DNA of 64,000 bases from PALSA-1296 sp038210275 (GTDB taxonomy: Bacteria > Bacteroidota > Ignavibacteria > Palsa-1295): NCBI GenBank assembly GCA_038210275.1, contig JBBQWV010000021.1, forward strand, positions 5,400 through 69,399, read 5' to 3'. The first letter of the stretch is position 1, and each line of letters opens with the position of its first letter. Below, piece by piece: positions 1-8,202 of this stretch. The notes under the pieces were generated by a model. The model was not told the DNA's origin. It ran no database searches and was given only the letters and a program-made list of their open reading frames with translations. Made by a program: the position numbers and the translations under genes.

Positions 1-1
1 C

Positions 2-448
2 GATCTTGCCATTGGCGGTGGTGGTAGCGCCACGGTTTCGTACGATAAATATTTTTTGTCATTACGAGGGTTGAGTGTTGATGGTACGCCAGGTTTTTTT
101 AATCCGACAATAATTTTTACATTCGACAATCCGTATCACGGCTATTCAATAAATAGTGATGCTGCACTCTGTATAGGACTGATTGAGCGTGGTTCAAATG
201 GGATGTTAGCTATTGGAGTTGGAGTTTCATATTTGAATGGCTTTAAGCTTATTCAGCCAATAGATTCGCTTGATAATGGTCATAGAAATTTTCATGCAAT
301 TGGAATTGCTATTGATGCTCAGTTATCCTACTCTCTCTTTTCCTGGCTTGGCGTTACTCTCCATCCGTTCATTGATGCGAACCCCAAACAATCTTTCGGA
401 GGTTTTATGTTTGGCATCCAGATGGGTAAGCTCTTTTATACTCCATAG
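2..448 (+). CDS. Partial envelope-like protein, 3' end
   Basis: The reading frame is open from the first bases of the window to a TAG at 446-448, so this is the C-terminal 148 residues of a longer gene whose start lies to the left. The visible part alternates glycine-rich and aromatic or hydrophobic stretches, as outer-membrane beta-barrel proteins do, with no catalytic motif. I do not recognise a family. It precedes a lipoprotein gene on the same strand by 127 bp. The barrel reading is a composition-based inference only. Confidence 0.6.
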   Translation, partial: DLAIGGGGSATVSYDKYFLSLRGLSVDGTPGFFNPTIIFTFDNPYHGYSINSDAALCIGLIERGSNGMLAIGVGVSYLNGFKLIQPIDSLDNGHRNFHAIGIAIDAQLSYSLFSWLGVTLHPFIDANPKQSFGGFMFGIQMGKLFYTP

Positions 449-560
449 TCTGTTGCTGAAATTCCATGAATAGGAATTCATAGTAGCTCATTAAACTTTT
501 CTGAGGTCCGAAGTCTCTATGTTACAAAGAGATCAAGTTATTTTTTCTATTAACATTTAA

Positions 561-566
561 TAAGGA
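561..566 (+). promoter_or_regulatory. Strong Shine-Dalgarno AAGGAG
   Basis: AAGGAG lies nine bases before the ATG at 576. Most other genes here lack so clear a site, as is usual in Bacteroidota-type genomes, so this lipoprotein may be translated unusually well. Confidence 0.6.
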
Positions 567-575
567 GACTACAAA

Positions 576-1451
576 ATGAATAAACTCAGTATAGCATTTG
601 CAAAAACCTTTGCAGTTGCATTAGCATTATCAGTCGGAGCACTCATTGCCGGATGTAAGAGCACGAATGAACCGGCAAGCAGTCAGGAATATGATTCACA
701 AGCTGCGGTTGATCTGCAAGCTTCGGCACTTGGTACTGAATCGGGCGGAGCGGGAGTTAGCTTCGCGGATGTGAACAATCTTGCAACAGGTAAGGATATT
801 AACGGTACACTTGATGGTGGAAAATCCTCAAGCCCGATGAGTCGTGATACTTCTTATGATCCTTCAACGGGACTTCATACATTGGCTATCACTCGTGGCG
901 GTACTTGGGGGAAATACTCTTTCAATACGCTGATTACCTATAAGTATACATTCTTGGATGCTTCTGGAAATTTCATGCAGAAGTATCAAAAAGGTGTGAC
1001 CGATAAGATCACCGTTACTGTAGCAAAGCAGAAGAGTAAAGACCTTGGTGACCGCGTTGATGTTGAAGATACAGCTTCAGGCTCTTGGATAATCAGCAGC
1101 ATTATTTCAGGAACGCCGATCTTTAACGGCACCTTCTCAAGAAGCGGAACGGATGTATTCCATACTGTTGCCAATGGAGATCGTACATTTACCCATTCCT
1201 TTACGATCACATTCGTAGCCGACACACTTGTAAAAGATGCTGATAATAATCATGTCTATCTGAAAGGACCTGCAACGTCGCATTTCGAAGCAACTACTCC
1301 GAAAGGATATAACTTCACGCGTGATACGCAGCTTGAATTCAATGGAGATGGTACTGCAACATTAAATGTAAAGCGCACCAGCGGAGACGGAACAGTCGAT
1401 ACTTATACCATTGACGTAAAAGTTGGAGTCTTCAAGAGATTTGGAAAATAA
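576..1451 (+). CDS. Putative lipoprotein of unknown function
   Basis: The 291-residue product begins with a lysine-containing n-region and a hydrophobic stretch ending in the lipobox LIAGC, with the lipidated cysteine at residue 27. It is therefore predicted to be cleaved by signal peptidase II and anchored in the envelope. The mature part is rich in Ser, Thr, Gly and Asp and in alternating beta-type segments. No catalytic motif was recognised. A strong AAGGAG ribosome site supports the start. The gene ends just before a bidirectional terminator shared with the convergent dipeptidase gene. Function unknown. Confidence 0.85.
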   Translation: MNKLSIAFAKTFAVALALSVGALIAGCKSTNEPASSQEYDSQAAVDLQASALGTESGGAGVSFADVNNLATGKDINGTLDGGKSSSPMSRDTSYDPSTGLHTLAITRGGTWGKYSFNTLITYKYTFLDASGNFMQKYQKGVTDKITVTVAKQKSKDLGDRVDVEDTASGSWIISSIISGTPIFNGTFSRSGTDVFHTVANGDRTFTHSFTITFVADTLVKDADNNHVYLKGPATSHFEATTPKGYNFTRDTQLEFNGDGTATLNVKRTSGDGTVDTYTIDVKVGVFKRFGK

Positions 1452-1481
1452 ATCGGATCCGACACCGTAAAGAGAGAAAAC

Positions 1482-1511
1482 AAAACTCCACTCTGCAAAG
1501 AGTGGAGTTTT
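1482..1511. terminator. Bidirectional intrinsic terminator
   Basis: A perfect 13-bp stem (AAAACTCCACTCT with its complement) closes a GCAA tetraloop and is flanked by A and T runs on both sides. It sits between convergent genes ending at 1451 (+) and 1517 (-). Confidence 0.9.
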
Positions 1512-1516
1512 GATAT

Positions 1517-2887
1517 TTATGGACGGTTCAAATAATTATAAAACAAAGCTCCGCATTTTACACCGCGATGAAAATTATTGAGATTCATTTTCTCATTGGG
1601 TGAATGAGCATTTTGATCGGGAAGCCCAAATCCCATCAGTACTGTTGGTGCTCCGAGAATAGAGGCAAAACTATTAACGATGGGGATCGAACCACCTTCA
1701 CGAGTCAGGAATGGTTCTTTTCCAAAAACTTCAGTCAAAGCTTTTGTCGCAGCTTTCATACCAAGAGAATCTATTGGAGTCATTGCCGGCATTCCGCCAT
1801 GTAAGTCAGTTACTTTGATAGTAATTCCGGCAGGTTTTATTTTATTAAAATATGCTTCGAATTTTTTTGCGATCTCATCCGGTGTTTGATTCGGTACGAG
1901 ACGCATCGAAATCTTTGCATAAGCTTTTGATGGAAGAACTGTCTTCGCACCTTCTCCGGTAAACCCGCCCCAGATGCCGTTGCAATCAAGTGTAGGTCTT
2001 GCCCACATTCTTTCGAGTTCGGAATATCCTTCTTCACCAGGAGCCGCATCTGTTTCAAGATCTTTCATGAAAGCATTTCTATCGAAGGGAAGCTTCGTGT
2101 ATTCTTTACGTTCTCTATCCGAGATCGGAAGAACATTATCATAGAATCCGTCTAAGAGGATTTTACCTTTTTCATCTTTGAGTTTCGAGATCATTACTGC
2201 AAGCGCATTGATCGGATTCTCAACTGCTCCGCCAAAGAAACCGGAATGCAGATCACGATTTGGTCCTGTGACTTCAACTTGCATATAACAAAGCCCACGC
2301 AAGCCATAGCACAATGACGGCTGATCGTAACCGAACATCGGAGTATCACTGATGAGAACGGTATCACATGCTAAAAGTTTTTTATTATCTTGGAGAAATT
2401 TATCGAGATTCGGCGAGCCGATCTCTTCTTCTCCTTCAATGATAACTTTTACATTCACGGGCAATGCGCCGCCAGTTTTGAGATGAGCTTCAATAGCTTT
2501 TAATTGCATCCAAACCTGACCTTTATCATCCACTGAACCACGAGCATAAATATTATCGCCGATGATCGTCGGTTCGAATGGAGGATTTGTCCAGAGATTT
2601 AGTGGATCGACAGGCTGCACATCGTAATGCCCATAAAATAAAACGGTCTGGGTACCCGCACCACCATCTAATCGATCGCCATAGACAACAGGATGACCGG
2701 CAGTTTCATAAACCTCTACATTATTCAATCCCATACGAAGTAACTCATCACGGACGAACTCGGCACAGCGGCGGACTTCTCCTTTATGTTCAGGAGAAGT
2801 GGAGATCGAAGGAATGCGAAGAAATTCTTTTAGCTCTTCTTCGTAACGGGACTTATTTTCGTCAATAAATTTTAATATGTCTGACAT
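1517..2887 (-). CDS. M20 family metallo-dipeptidase
   Basis: The 456-residue product is a full-length M20 (CN2/PepV-like) zinc peptidase that would cleave dipeptides or small peptides in the cytoplasm. The family signatures are clear. GHYDVQP (metal His87, Asp89) is followed by ARGSVDDKGQ (bridging Asp near 120) and EGEEEIGS (catalytic and metal Glu near 153-155). A C-terminal His lies in the segment QNAHSPNEKM. There is no signal peptide. The gene is divergent from the esterase gene at 2957, leaving 69 bp for both promoters. The exact substrate (carnosine-like dipeptides versus other peptides) cannot be read from sequence. Confidence 0.93.
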   Translation of the reverse strand: MSDILKFIDENKSRYEEELKEFLRIPSISTSPEHKGEVRRCAEFVRDELLRMGLNNVEVYETAGHPVVYGDRLDGGAGTQTVLFYGHYDVQPVDPLNLWTNPPFEPTIIGDNIYARGSVDDKGQVWMQLKAIEAHLKTGGALPVNVKVIIEGEEEIGSPNLDKFLQDNKKLLACDTVLISDTPMFGYDQPSLCYGLRGLCYMQVEVTGPNRDLHSGFFGGAVENPINALAVMISKLKDEKGKILLDGFYDNVLPISDRERKEYTKLPFDRNAFMKDLETDAAPGEEGYSELERMWARPTLDCNGIWGGFTGEGAKTVLPSKAYAKISMRLVPNQTPDEIAKKFEAYFNKIKPAGITIKVTDLHGGMPAMTPIDSLGMKAATKALTEVFGKEPFLTREGGSIPIVNSFASILGAPTVLMGFGLPDQNAHSPNEKMNLNNFHRGVKCGALFYNYLNRP

Positions 2888-2956
2888 TGATTGAAATGTT
2901 GTAAGAAAGTGTTATTCGTCGCGAACTGGTAAAACGAAGTACAAAAAACACAATTA

Positions 2957-4090
2957 ATGACGAAATTATTCGACGGACAGATAGAAAATATTCTTGAAGC
3001 ACTTCGTAGGCAGAAATCGCGTAAGCGGATCTTTGCCTACGAAATGCTGATCGAAAAGCGTATTATGCAATCAGGCGGCAATCCTGTCCTTGAAGGCGAC
3101 GACGCTTATTTTTTCTATCGCAATGAGTCTGAGGAAAATGTTTCCGTCATTGGTGATTGGAACGGTTGGAAAGATGGCATGGATATGATGGCAAAAGTTA
3201 ATCCGGCTTCAACCGTCTATTATCTGAAGAAAAAATTTCCGATCGATGCAAGACTTTCGTATCGTTTTCTATCGGAAGACAGGGGATCGTTCAATGATCC
3301 GGCAAATCCGAATACATGGCAAGAAGTATTCGGGAATAATACTTATCTCAGTATGCCGGCATATAAAAAGCCGGAATATATTGAAAAGCCTGTAAGGGCT
3401 GTGCCGCGAGGAGTCATTAAAACTCTACAGATAGAGCCTACATCACGAGCGGATTCTTTCTCCCGCGAAGTTTCTATTTATATTCCCAATGGAATCCGTC
3501 TTCGCGGTAAAGTGCCGTTTCTTTATGTACATGATGGAACCGAGGCAATGATCATAGGAAGATTCATTGATATTCTGGATAATTTATATTATCATGAGCC
3601 TCATACAAAAAAGATGATCGTTGTTTTTGTGCCGCCGGTTGATCGTCATGCTGAGTATATGATGAATCCAAAATTTGCAACATGGACGGCGAAAACTCTT
3701 GTGCCGATAGTTGAGAAATCTCTGAAAGTATCGAGTTCACGTGAACTTCGGTCAATAAGTGGTGCATCTCTCGGAGGTCTTGCAGCAGTGCATAGCGCAT
3801 TTCTTTATCCAACTGTTTTCGGAAATGTTGCTGCTCAATCTGCTTCGTTCTGGTTCGATGAACGGGCGATCATTAAAGCATTCGATAAAAAGAAAAAATT
3901 ACCCCTCAGATTTTATCTTCAAACCGGCACGATCAATGATGCCTTAGAAGGTACGCGGGATATGCTCAAAGCCTTGCAGGAAAAAGGCTACAACGTGACC
4001 TATCGCGAAACAAACGAAAGTCATAACTGGGCAAACTGGAGTGGAAAGTACGCGGAAATTGTTCGATGGAGCGAGTTCCAATTTACATAA
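2957..4090 (+). CDS. Enterochelin esterase-like alpha/beta hydrolase
   Basis: The 377-residue protein has an N-terminal immunoglobulin-like region around residues 40-120 (VIGDWNGWKDGMD, typical of CBM48/E-set domains). This is followed by an alpha/beta-hydrolase of the Fes/EsterD type. The nucleophile elbow GASLGG places the serine near residue 271, and the likely catalytic histidine is in ESHNW near residue 356. Relatives hydrolyse siderophore trilactones or other esters. No signal peptide is evident, so it may act in the cytoplasm. The last coding bases 4032-4069 recur 876 bp downstream (4908-4945), showing that the 3' end was duplicated. Substrate unknown. Confidence 0.85.
   Translation: MTKLFDGQIENILEALRRQKSRKRIFAYEMLIEKRIMQSGGNPVLEGDDAYFFYRNESEENVSVIGDWNGWKDGMDMMAKVNPASTVYYLKKKFPIDARLSYRFLSEDRGSFNDPANPNTWQEVFGNNTYLSMPAYKKPEYIEKPVRAVPRGVIKTLQIEPTSRADSFSREVSIYIPNGIRLRGKVPFLYVHDGTEAMIIGRFIDILDNLYYHEPHTKKMIVVFVPPVDRHAEYMMNPKFATWTAKTLVPIVEKSLKVSSSRELRSISGASLGGLAAVHSAFLYPTVFGNVAAQSASFWFDERAIIKAFDKKKKLPLRFYLQTGTINDALEGTRDMLKALQEKGYNVTYRETNESHNWANWSGKYAEIVRWSEFQFT
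4032..4069 (+). repeat. 38-bp direct repeat, copy 1
   Basis: This segment lies inside the 3' end of the esterase gene and matches 4908-4945 with a single mismatch. The two copies bracket the small gene at 4157-4696. Confidence 0.9.
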
Positions 4091-4156
4091 ATACAAAAGA
4101 AATCTCTTCTCGCAGAATTAGGTTTTAAAAATAAATTTTATTCTAAACTAACTATC

Positions 4157-4696
4157 ATGTTGAAAATTTATTATTTATTCATACTCCTTTCTGGTATCAC
4201 TGGATTTCGGGAGAACTCGGTAATAGCTTCTCGTACTCCAAGTCCAGATGTGCATCCTGCAATGCTCGATTCTGGCAGATGGGTTGGCTGGTTTACAGAT
4301 GTAAAAACAGGTATGTGTGACTTTACTCTATATATTCAAATCGAGAAAGCGAAAGTAAAGGGCTATTTTTCTATAACATTTTATGCTCATGGCAGCCCGG
4401 AAGTAAGTGCAATTGCGATAGATACAGGAACAGTAACCGGAAGAATAAACGGAGATCGCGCAGATTTGTATTTGCGACAAATAGATTCGAAAGATACTTT
4501 ACTATGTTTGAATGGATATTGCAAATCAATAGCGAAAAATTATCGAGATGTTATTGATGACCGACTAATAGACACGACACGCTATAGATTTTCTTTTTAT
4601 GGTACCGGTGAACGCCCTGTCAAAGACAGTTCGGTGCATAGTTTCAATGCGGGCTCTTTTCTGCTTTGGAATCAGACATATAAGTTCGGGGAGTGA
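4157..4696 (+). CDS. Small hypothetical exported protein
   Basis: This 179-residue product starts with a hydrophobic segment (LKIYYLFILLSGITGF) that resembles a signal peptide or anchor, followed by a soluble beta-rich region. No family was recognised. It carries three cysteines (near residues 54, 117 and 122) that could form a disulphide in the periplasm. The gene lies wholly between two copies of a 38-bp direct repeat derived from the esterase 3' end. It may therefore have arrived by recombination. No clear promoter box or ribosome site was seen. Confidence 0.6.
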   Translation: MLKIYYLFILLSGITGFRENSVIASRTPSPDVHPAMLDSGRWVGWFTDVKTGMCDFTLYIQIEKAKVKGYFSITFYAHGSPEVSAIAIDTGTVTGRINGDRADLYLRQIDSKDTLLCLNGYCKSIAKNYRDVIDDRLIDTTRYRFSFYGTGERPVKDSSVHSFNAGSFLLWNQTYKFGE

Positions 4697-4794
4697 TTTG
4701 GAATGAAGATAATTCCGATTAAGCTTTCCCTGAAAATAAATGTCGGTGAGCACCTTGACAAAGGGGATTTTATTTCGTATATTACTCCAATTAT

Positions 4795-4808
4795 GATAGG
4801 CACCTATA
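4795..4808. repeat. Family C repeat (TAGGCACCTA)
   Basis: GATAGGCACCTAT occurs here, with the related word GTGAGCACC about 45 bp upstream at 4746-4754. The same two words, partly inverted, recur at 20600-20712, and the reverse complement TAGGTGCCTA occurs at 63850. Confidence 0.7.
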
Positions 4809-4821
4809 CCACTACAAATTT

Positions 4822-4860
4822 TAGATTGCCACGACCGGCTGGTGCCGGTCTCGCAATGAC
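4822..4860. repeat. Family A repeat (AGATTGCC...CGCAATGAC)
   Basis: A short member of the dispersed palindromic family with AGATTGCC at one end and CTCGCAATGAC at the other, around a GACCGGCTGGTGCCGGTC core. Together with the neighbouring repeats it fills the 4697-4981 intergenic stretch, which holds no convincing gene. Confidence 0.75.
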
Positions 4861-4907
4861 GTTGTATTATTTAGAGCTATTTATAAACTGTAAACTTGCG
4901 AAATGTA

Positions 4908-4945
4908 CAAACTGGAGTGGAAAATACGCGGAAATTGTTCGATGG
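4908..4945 (+). repeat. 38-bp direct repeat, copy 2
   Basis: Second copy of the esterase 3' end (4032-4069), one base different. The reading frame around it is a chance mosaic of repeats and I do not consider it a gene. Confidence 0.9.
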
Positions 4946-4981
4946 GCAGGTAGATAATGTATAGATCAAATAATTAACTCG

Positions 4982-5734
4982 ATGAAAACATTTACTGTAA
5001 TAGTTATACTCTTAGCAATTTTGTGTCTGAGTGGCCAATCTCTGTTAGCGCAGGGTTATGATCCTCGTCATACGATTAGTGTTTATGGGCATGCAGATGT
5101 CAAGGTTGCTCCAAACGAAGTTGAGATTTCGATGAGCGTTGAAACCCATAATTTTGCTATTGATAAAGCGCGGGAGGAAAATGATTCGAAAACCTCGGAT
5201 ATTCTTTCGATGGCTCGGAAGTATAGCATTGAAGATAAATATATTCAGACTTCATATATGGAAGTAGAGCCGAGGTACGACCAAAAATATGATGCAAACG
5301 GTCATGAGTCGGAAAGAAACTTTAGCGGTTATTATGTCACAAAACATATTTCGGTTACCCTCCGAGATATTTCGAAATTCGAAAAATTTATAGCTGAAGC
5401 CCTGAAATTTGGCACTAATTATATACAGAATACTTCCTTTGCAACCACTGAGCTTCGAAAATATAAAGATCAGGCACGGCTCGATGCCATTCGTGCAGCG
5501 AAAGAAAAAGCAATGGCACTTGCCGGAGAATTGGGGCTGAAGCTAGGTAAACCTATTATGATCTCGGAAAATGGCATTCGCCCATCTAATGCTTATGATG
5601 CCCGGTGGAATTTTTCCAGTAATTTAAGTCGTGAAGAGGCGAATTCTGCGTCACATCCGGAGGAGGGTAGTAGCGTTGCGCCAGGTGAATTGAAAGTCGA
5701 AGCGGATGTCAGTGTAACGTTTGAGTTGGAGTGA
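4982..5734 (+). CDS. SIMPL domain (DUF541) periplasmic protein
   Basis: The 250-residue product has a signal peptide ending in SLLAQG (cleavage near residue 24) and then the SIMPL domain. The domain opens with the characteristic segment ISVYGHADVKVAPNEVEIS and contains the GYYVTKHISVTLRDI strand. It ends with a conserved region rich in Ala and Lys (AAKEKAMALAGELGLKLGK). Family members are exported or envelope proteins of uncertain function, some linked to oxidative stress. The gene ends 4 bp from the convergent HD-domain gene, with no terminator between them. Their 3' transcripts therefore probably overlap. Confidence 0.9.
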   Translation: MKTFTVIVILLAILCLSGQSLLAQGYDPRHTISVYGHADVKVAPNEVEISMSVETHNFAIDKAREENDSKTSDILSMARKYSIEDKYIQTSYMEVEPRYDQKYDANGHESERNFSGYYVTKHISVTLRDISKFEKFIAEALKFGTNYIQNTSFATTELRKYKDQARLDAIRAAKEKAMALAGELGLKLGKPIMISENGIRPSNAYDARWNFSSNLSREEANSASHPEEGSSVAPGELKVEADVSVTFELE

Positions 5735-5737
5735 GAT

Positions 5738-6358
5738 CTACCCCAAAAACTTATTTCTTGCTGCTTGTAATTCTTTGACAATATATTGCATCTTCGGATT
5801 TTCGCTGGCTTCGGCAAGAGGGAAGTAATAGGTGGTAGTCTCCATAACGTATTTAATGGGATTTCTCTTTACATTAAATTCGAGGCACCGGAAGGTATCC
5901 AGGCGGTCGCAGAGTTTTAGCATTCTGGCATCTTCAGTTGCTCCCGTAAGACGCTCAACGTATTCTTTCTCAACGATCTCGCGAAGCAATCCCTCTGCTT
6001 TAATATCTTTCGTCAGCATTTGCACAAGGTAACTTGTATAAGGACTAAAATTATATTCTAAGATTTCGGCAGTGATGACTTGGGAATCTTCGAGCACGTC
6101 ATGAAGTAATGCCGCGCTGATAAATGAGATGTCGCGGATGTCAAGTTCAGTGATGACAATTTTTGCCACACGACTTGGATGCCAAAAATACGGAGTGCCA
6201 TCAGGACGCTTCTGCCCTTCATGCACACTCTCTGCCATTTCATAGGCATCAATAGCTACATTAATATCCAACGCGCTGAAATCCTTCTCTCTGAGAAGGG
6301 CTTCCAGCTCCTTGCGCGTCAGAAATGTCTCGTTATATTTATACTTTGGTAATTCCAC
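5738..6358 (-). CDS. HD-domain small alarmone hydrolase-like protein
   Basis: The product of about 206 residues matches only the N-terminal HD hydrolase domain of RelA/SpoT homologues. It shows WHPSRVA, then AALLHDVLED (the HD pair) and KLCDRLDTFR, giving the metal-binding H...HD...D set. There is no synthetase, TGS or ACT domain, so it resembles the small alarmone hydrolases (Mesh1 type) that degrade (p)ppGpp or NADPH. A TTG at 6367 could start the frame, but a TATCTTTG box at 6365-6372 covers that codon. The GTG at 6358 is therefore the better start, almost at the expected transcription start. A full-length Rel enzyme is encoded at 12245. Confidence 0.8.
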   Translation of the reverse strand: MELPKYKYNETFLTRKELEALLREKDFSALDINVAIDAYEMAESVHEGQKRPDGTPYFWHPSRVAKIVITELDIRDISFISAALLHDVLEDSQVITAEILEYNFSPYTSYLVQMLTKDIKAEGLLREIVEKEYVERLTGATEDARMLKLCDRLDTFRCLEFNVKRNPIKYVMETTTYYFPLAEASENPKMQYIVKELQAARNKFLG

Positions 6359-6364
6359 GTTATG

Positions 6365-6372
6365 CAAAGATA
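6365..6372 (-). promoter_or_regulatory. -7 box TATCTTTG
   Basis: This matches the Bacteroidota -7 consensus TAnnTTTG. Transcription would start about six bases downstream, at or next to the GTG at 6358, suggesting a leaderless mRNA. No clear -33 TTG was found at the usual distance. Confidence 0.45.
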
Positions 6373-6542
6373 CGGGGAAAATGGGGAAAGGTGACAGCTT
6401 ACAGCTTATCGGAGGGTTTCTCCATTTGTCAATCGTCCTTCGCTTTGAAAACGATGAATGACGAAAGATGAAGCAAGAGTACGCGGAACATTTCAGTAAT
6501 TCTCTCGCTTTCAGTGCAAAACATATCTAATCTAAATAATTC

Positions 6543-7643
6543 ATGGGTGTTCAATGCGGAATCGTCGGCTTGCCGAATGTTGGGAAATCGACCTTATTTA
6601 ATGCAATTACTGCCTCTAACCTTGCTGCGGCGGAAAATTATCCGTTCTGCACCATCGAGCCGAATACAGGAGTTGTCGCTGTACCCGATGCTAGATTGAA
6701 GGTTCTTACTGCACTGATGATCCCTGACCGCGAAGTACCAACGACGATCGAATTCGTTGATATTGCCGGCTTAGTTAAGGGCGCTGCTTCGGGCGAGGGA
6801 CTTGGCAATCAATTCCTTTCGCATATCCGCGATGTTGATGCCATCCTGCATGTCGTCCGTTGTTTCGATGATGATAACGTTATCCATGTTGACGGTTCTA
6901 TTGACCCTGTCCGTGATATTGAAATTATTGATGCAGAGCTAATTTTAAAAGATTTAGAAACCGTTGATAAAAAAGTCGATGGCGCTGCCCGCAAAGCAAA
7001 GACAGGTGATGTGAAATCAAAGGCGGAAGTTGATCTATATACTCGCGTCAAAGAACATCTCGGCGAAGGCAAACTTGCCAGAATTTTTTCCGTAGCTAAT
7101 GACGATGAAGCTCTTTGGATGCGCGATATGCATCTGTTGACTCGCAAGCCGGTGATGTATATCACTAATACCGATGAAAAAGGATTAGTAGCCGGAAATG
7201 ATTATATCGAAAAAGTACGAGTTATCGCTGCAAAAGAAGATGCACGAGTTGTGCCGATCTGCGCAAAGATCGAGATGGAGATCGCCGAACTTCCCGAAGA
7301 TGATCGCGCTGCATTTTTAAAAGAACTTGGGTTAAAAGAATCGGGCTTGGATGCTGTTGTAAGAGCAGCGTACGATCTGCTCGGTTTACAAACATATTTC
7401 ACGGCAGGCAAGCAGGAAGTCAGAGCCTGGACAGTTCGCAAAGGAGCCAAAGGTCCAGAAGCAGCCGGAGTCATCCATACCGATTTCGAAAAAGGCTTCA
7501 TCCGCGCCGAAGTAATGAAGTACGATGATATCGTCCGTCTGAAAACCGAAGCTGCCGTTAAAGATGCCGGACTACTCAGAAGTGAGGGACGGGATTATAT
7601 TGTACAGGATGGCGATGTGATGCACTTTAGGTTTAACGTATAA
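6543..7643 (+). CDS. ychF: Ribosome-binding ATPase YchF
   Basis: The 366-residue protein is a full-length YchF/OLA1 family member. The P-loop GLPNVGKST lies at residues 9-17 and the G3 motif DIAGLVKGA follows. The G4 position reads NTDE, the NxxE form that explains why this family prefers ATP over GTP. The C-terminal TGS domain ends in the characteristic DGDVMHFRFNV. YchF binds ribosomes and modulates stress responses. It stands alone on the plus strand, with about 175 bp of non-coding sequence upstream. Confidence 0.97.
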   Translation: MGVQCGIVGLPNVGKSTLFNAITASNLAAAENYPFCTIEPNTGVVAVPDARLKVLTALMIPDREVPTTIEFVDIAGLVKGAASGEGLGNQFLSHIRDVDAILHVVRCFDDDNVIHVDGSIDPVRDIEIIDAELILKDLETVDKKVDGAARKAKTGDVKSKAEVDLYTRVKEHLGEGKLARIFSVANDDEALWMRDMHLLTRKPVMYITNTDEKGLVAGNDYIEKVRVIAAKEDARVVPICAKIEMEIAELPEDDRAAFLKELGLKESGLDAVVRAAYDLLGLQTYFTAGKQEVRAWTVRKGAKGPEAAGVIHTDFEKGFIRAEVMKYDDIVRLKTEAAVKDAGLLRSEGRDYIVQDGDVMHFRFNV

Positions 7644-7719
7644 TATTAAGTTAACGGTAGCTCCGAACCACGAATCCCAAAGCTCTGTTTTCTCTATCAC
7701 GAAAACTTACGCTAACTCA

Positions 7720-8202
7720 GTGCAATCGTTGAAGAAACTGTCATTTTTAATGCTTCTGTTGTTCGGGCAATCCTGCGACAAAGGACTTGCGCCAATACCT
7801 ACTTCTCAATTATCGTCTATCTCCGGAAGCATTCATTTTACCGGGTTGCCGAAAGACTCTGTAAAAATTCTTGCATTAGTTTTGGTTCAGCCACCAGCCC
7901 CATTCACCGCTGCATCATTGATCGCAGGATTTAATACGACTGTTCTGCCTTTTGTACTTTCGACTATTTCGTTTTCGGATACTACGTACACGATTACGGT
8001 TAAACCTGATAGTACGTATCACTACCTCGGTGTTGCACAAAATTATGGATATAACTTGCTCAGCGACTGGCGTGTCGTTGCCTTTGCACATGATGATTTA
8101 GATTCTGCTCAGAGTTTCACATTAAAAGCCGGAGAGCAGCGCATAGGAGTAGATCTTACCGTTCGATTCGATTCATTACCACGTCAGCCATTTATCAAGT
8201 GA
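7720..8202 (+). CDS. Putative lipoprotein upstream of a TonB receptor
   Basis: This 160-residue product begins with a GTG and has a short signal ending in the lipobox-like LFGQSC (Cys near residue 19), so it is probably a lipoprotein. TTG at 7729 is an alternative start, and no good ribosome site was seen for either. The mature part contains beta-rich segments with no recognised domain. Its TGA overlaps the GTG of the TonB receptor gene by 4 bp, so the two are translationally coupled. It may be the surface or periplasmic partner of that receptor. This role is inferred from context only. Confidence 0.8.
   Translation: MQSLKKLSFLMLLLFGQSCDKGLAPIPTSQLSSISGSIHFTGLPKDSVKILALVLVQPPAPFTAASLIAGFNTTVLPFVLSTISFSDTTYTITVKPDSTYHYLGVAQNYGYNLLSDWRVVAFAHDDLDSAQSFTLKAGEQRIGVDLTVRFDSLPRQPFIK

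Noticed and set aside
4703..4957. 84-codon plus-strand frame
   Set aside because: It is a mosaic of a family C repeat, a family A repeat and the duplicated esterase end, so its protein similarity to the esterase C-terminus is accidental.
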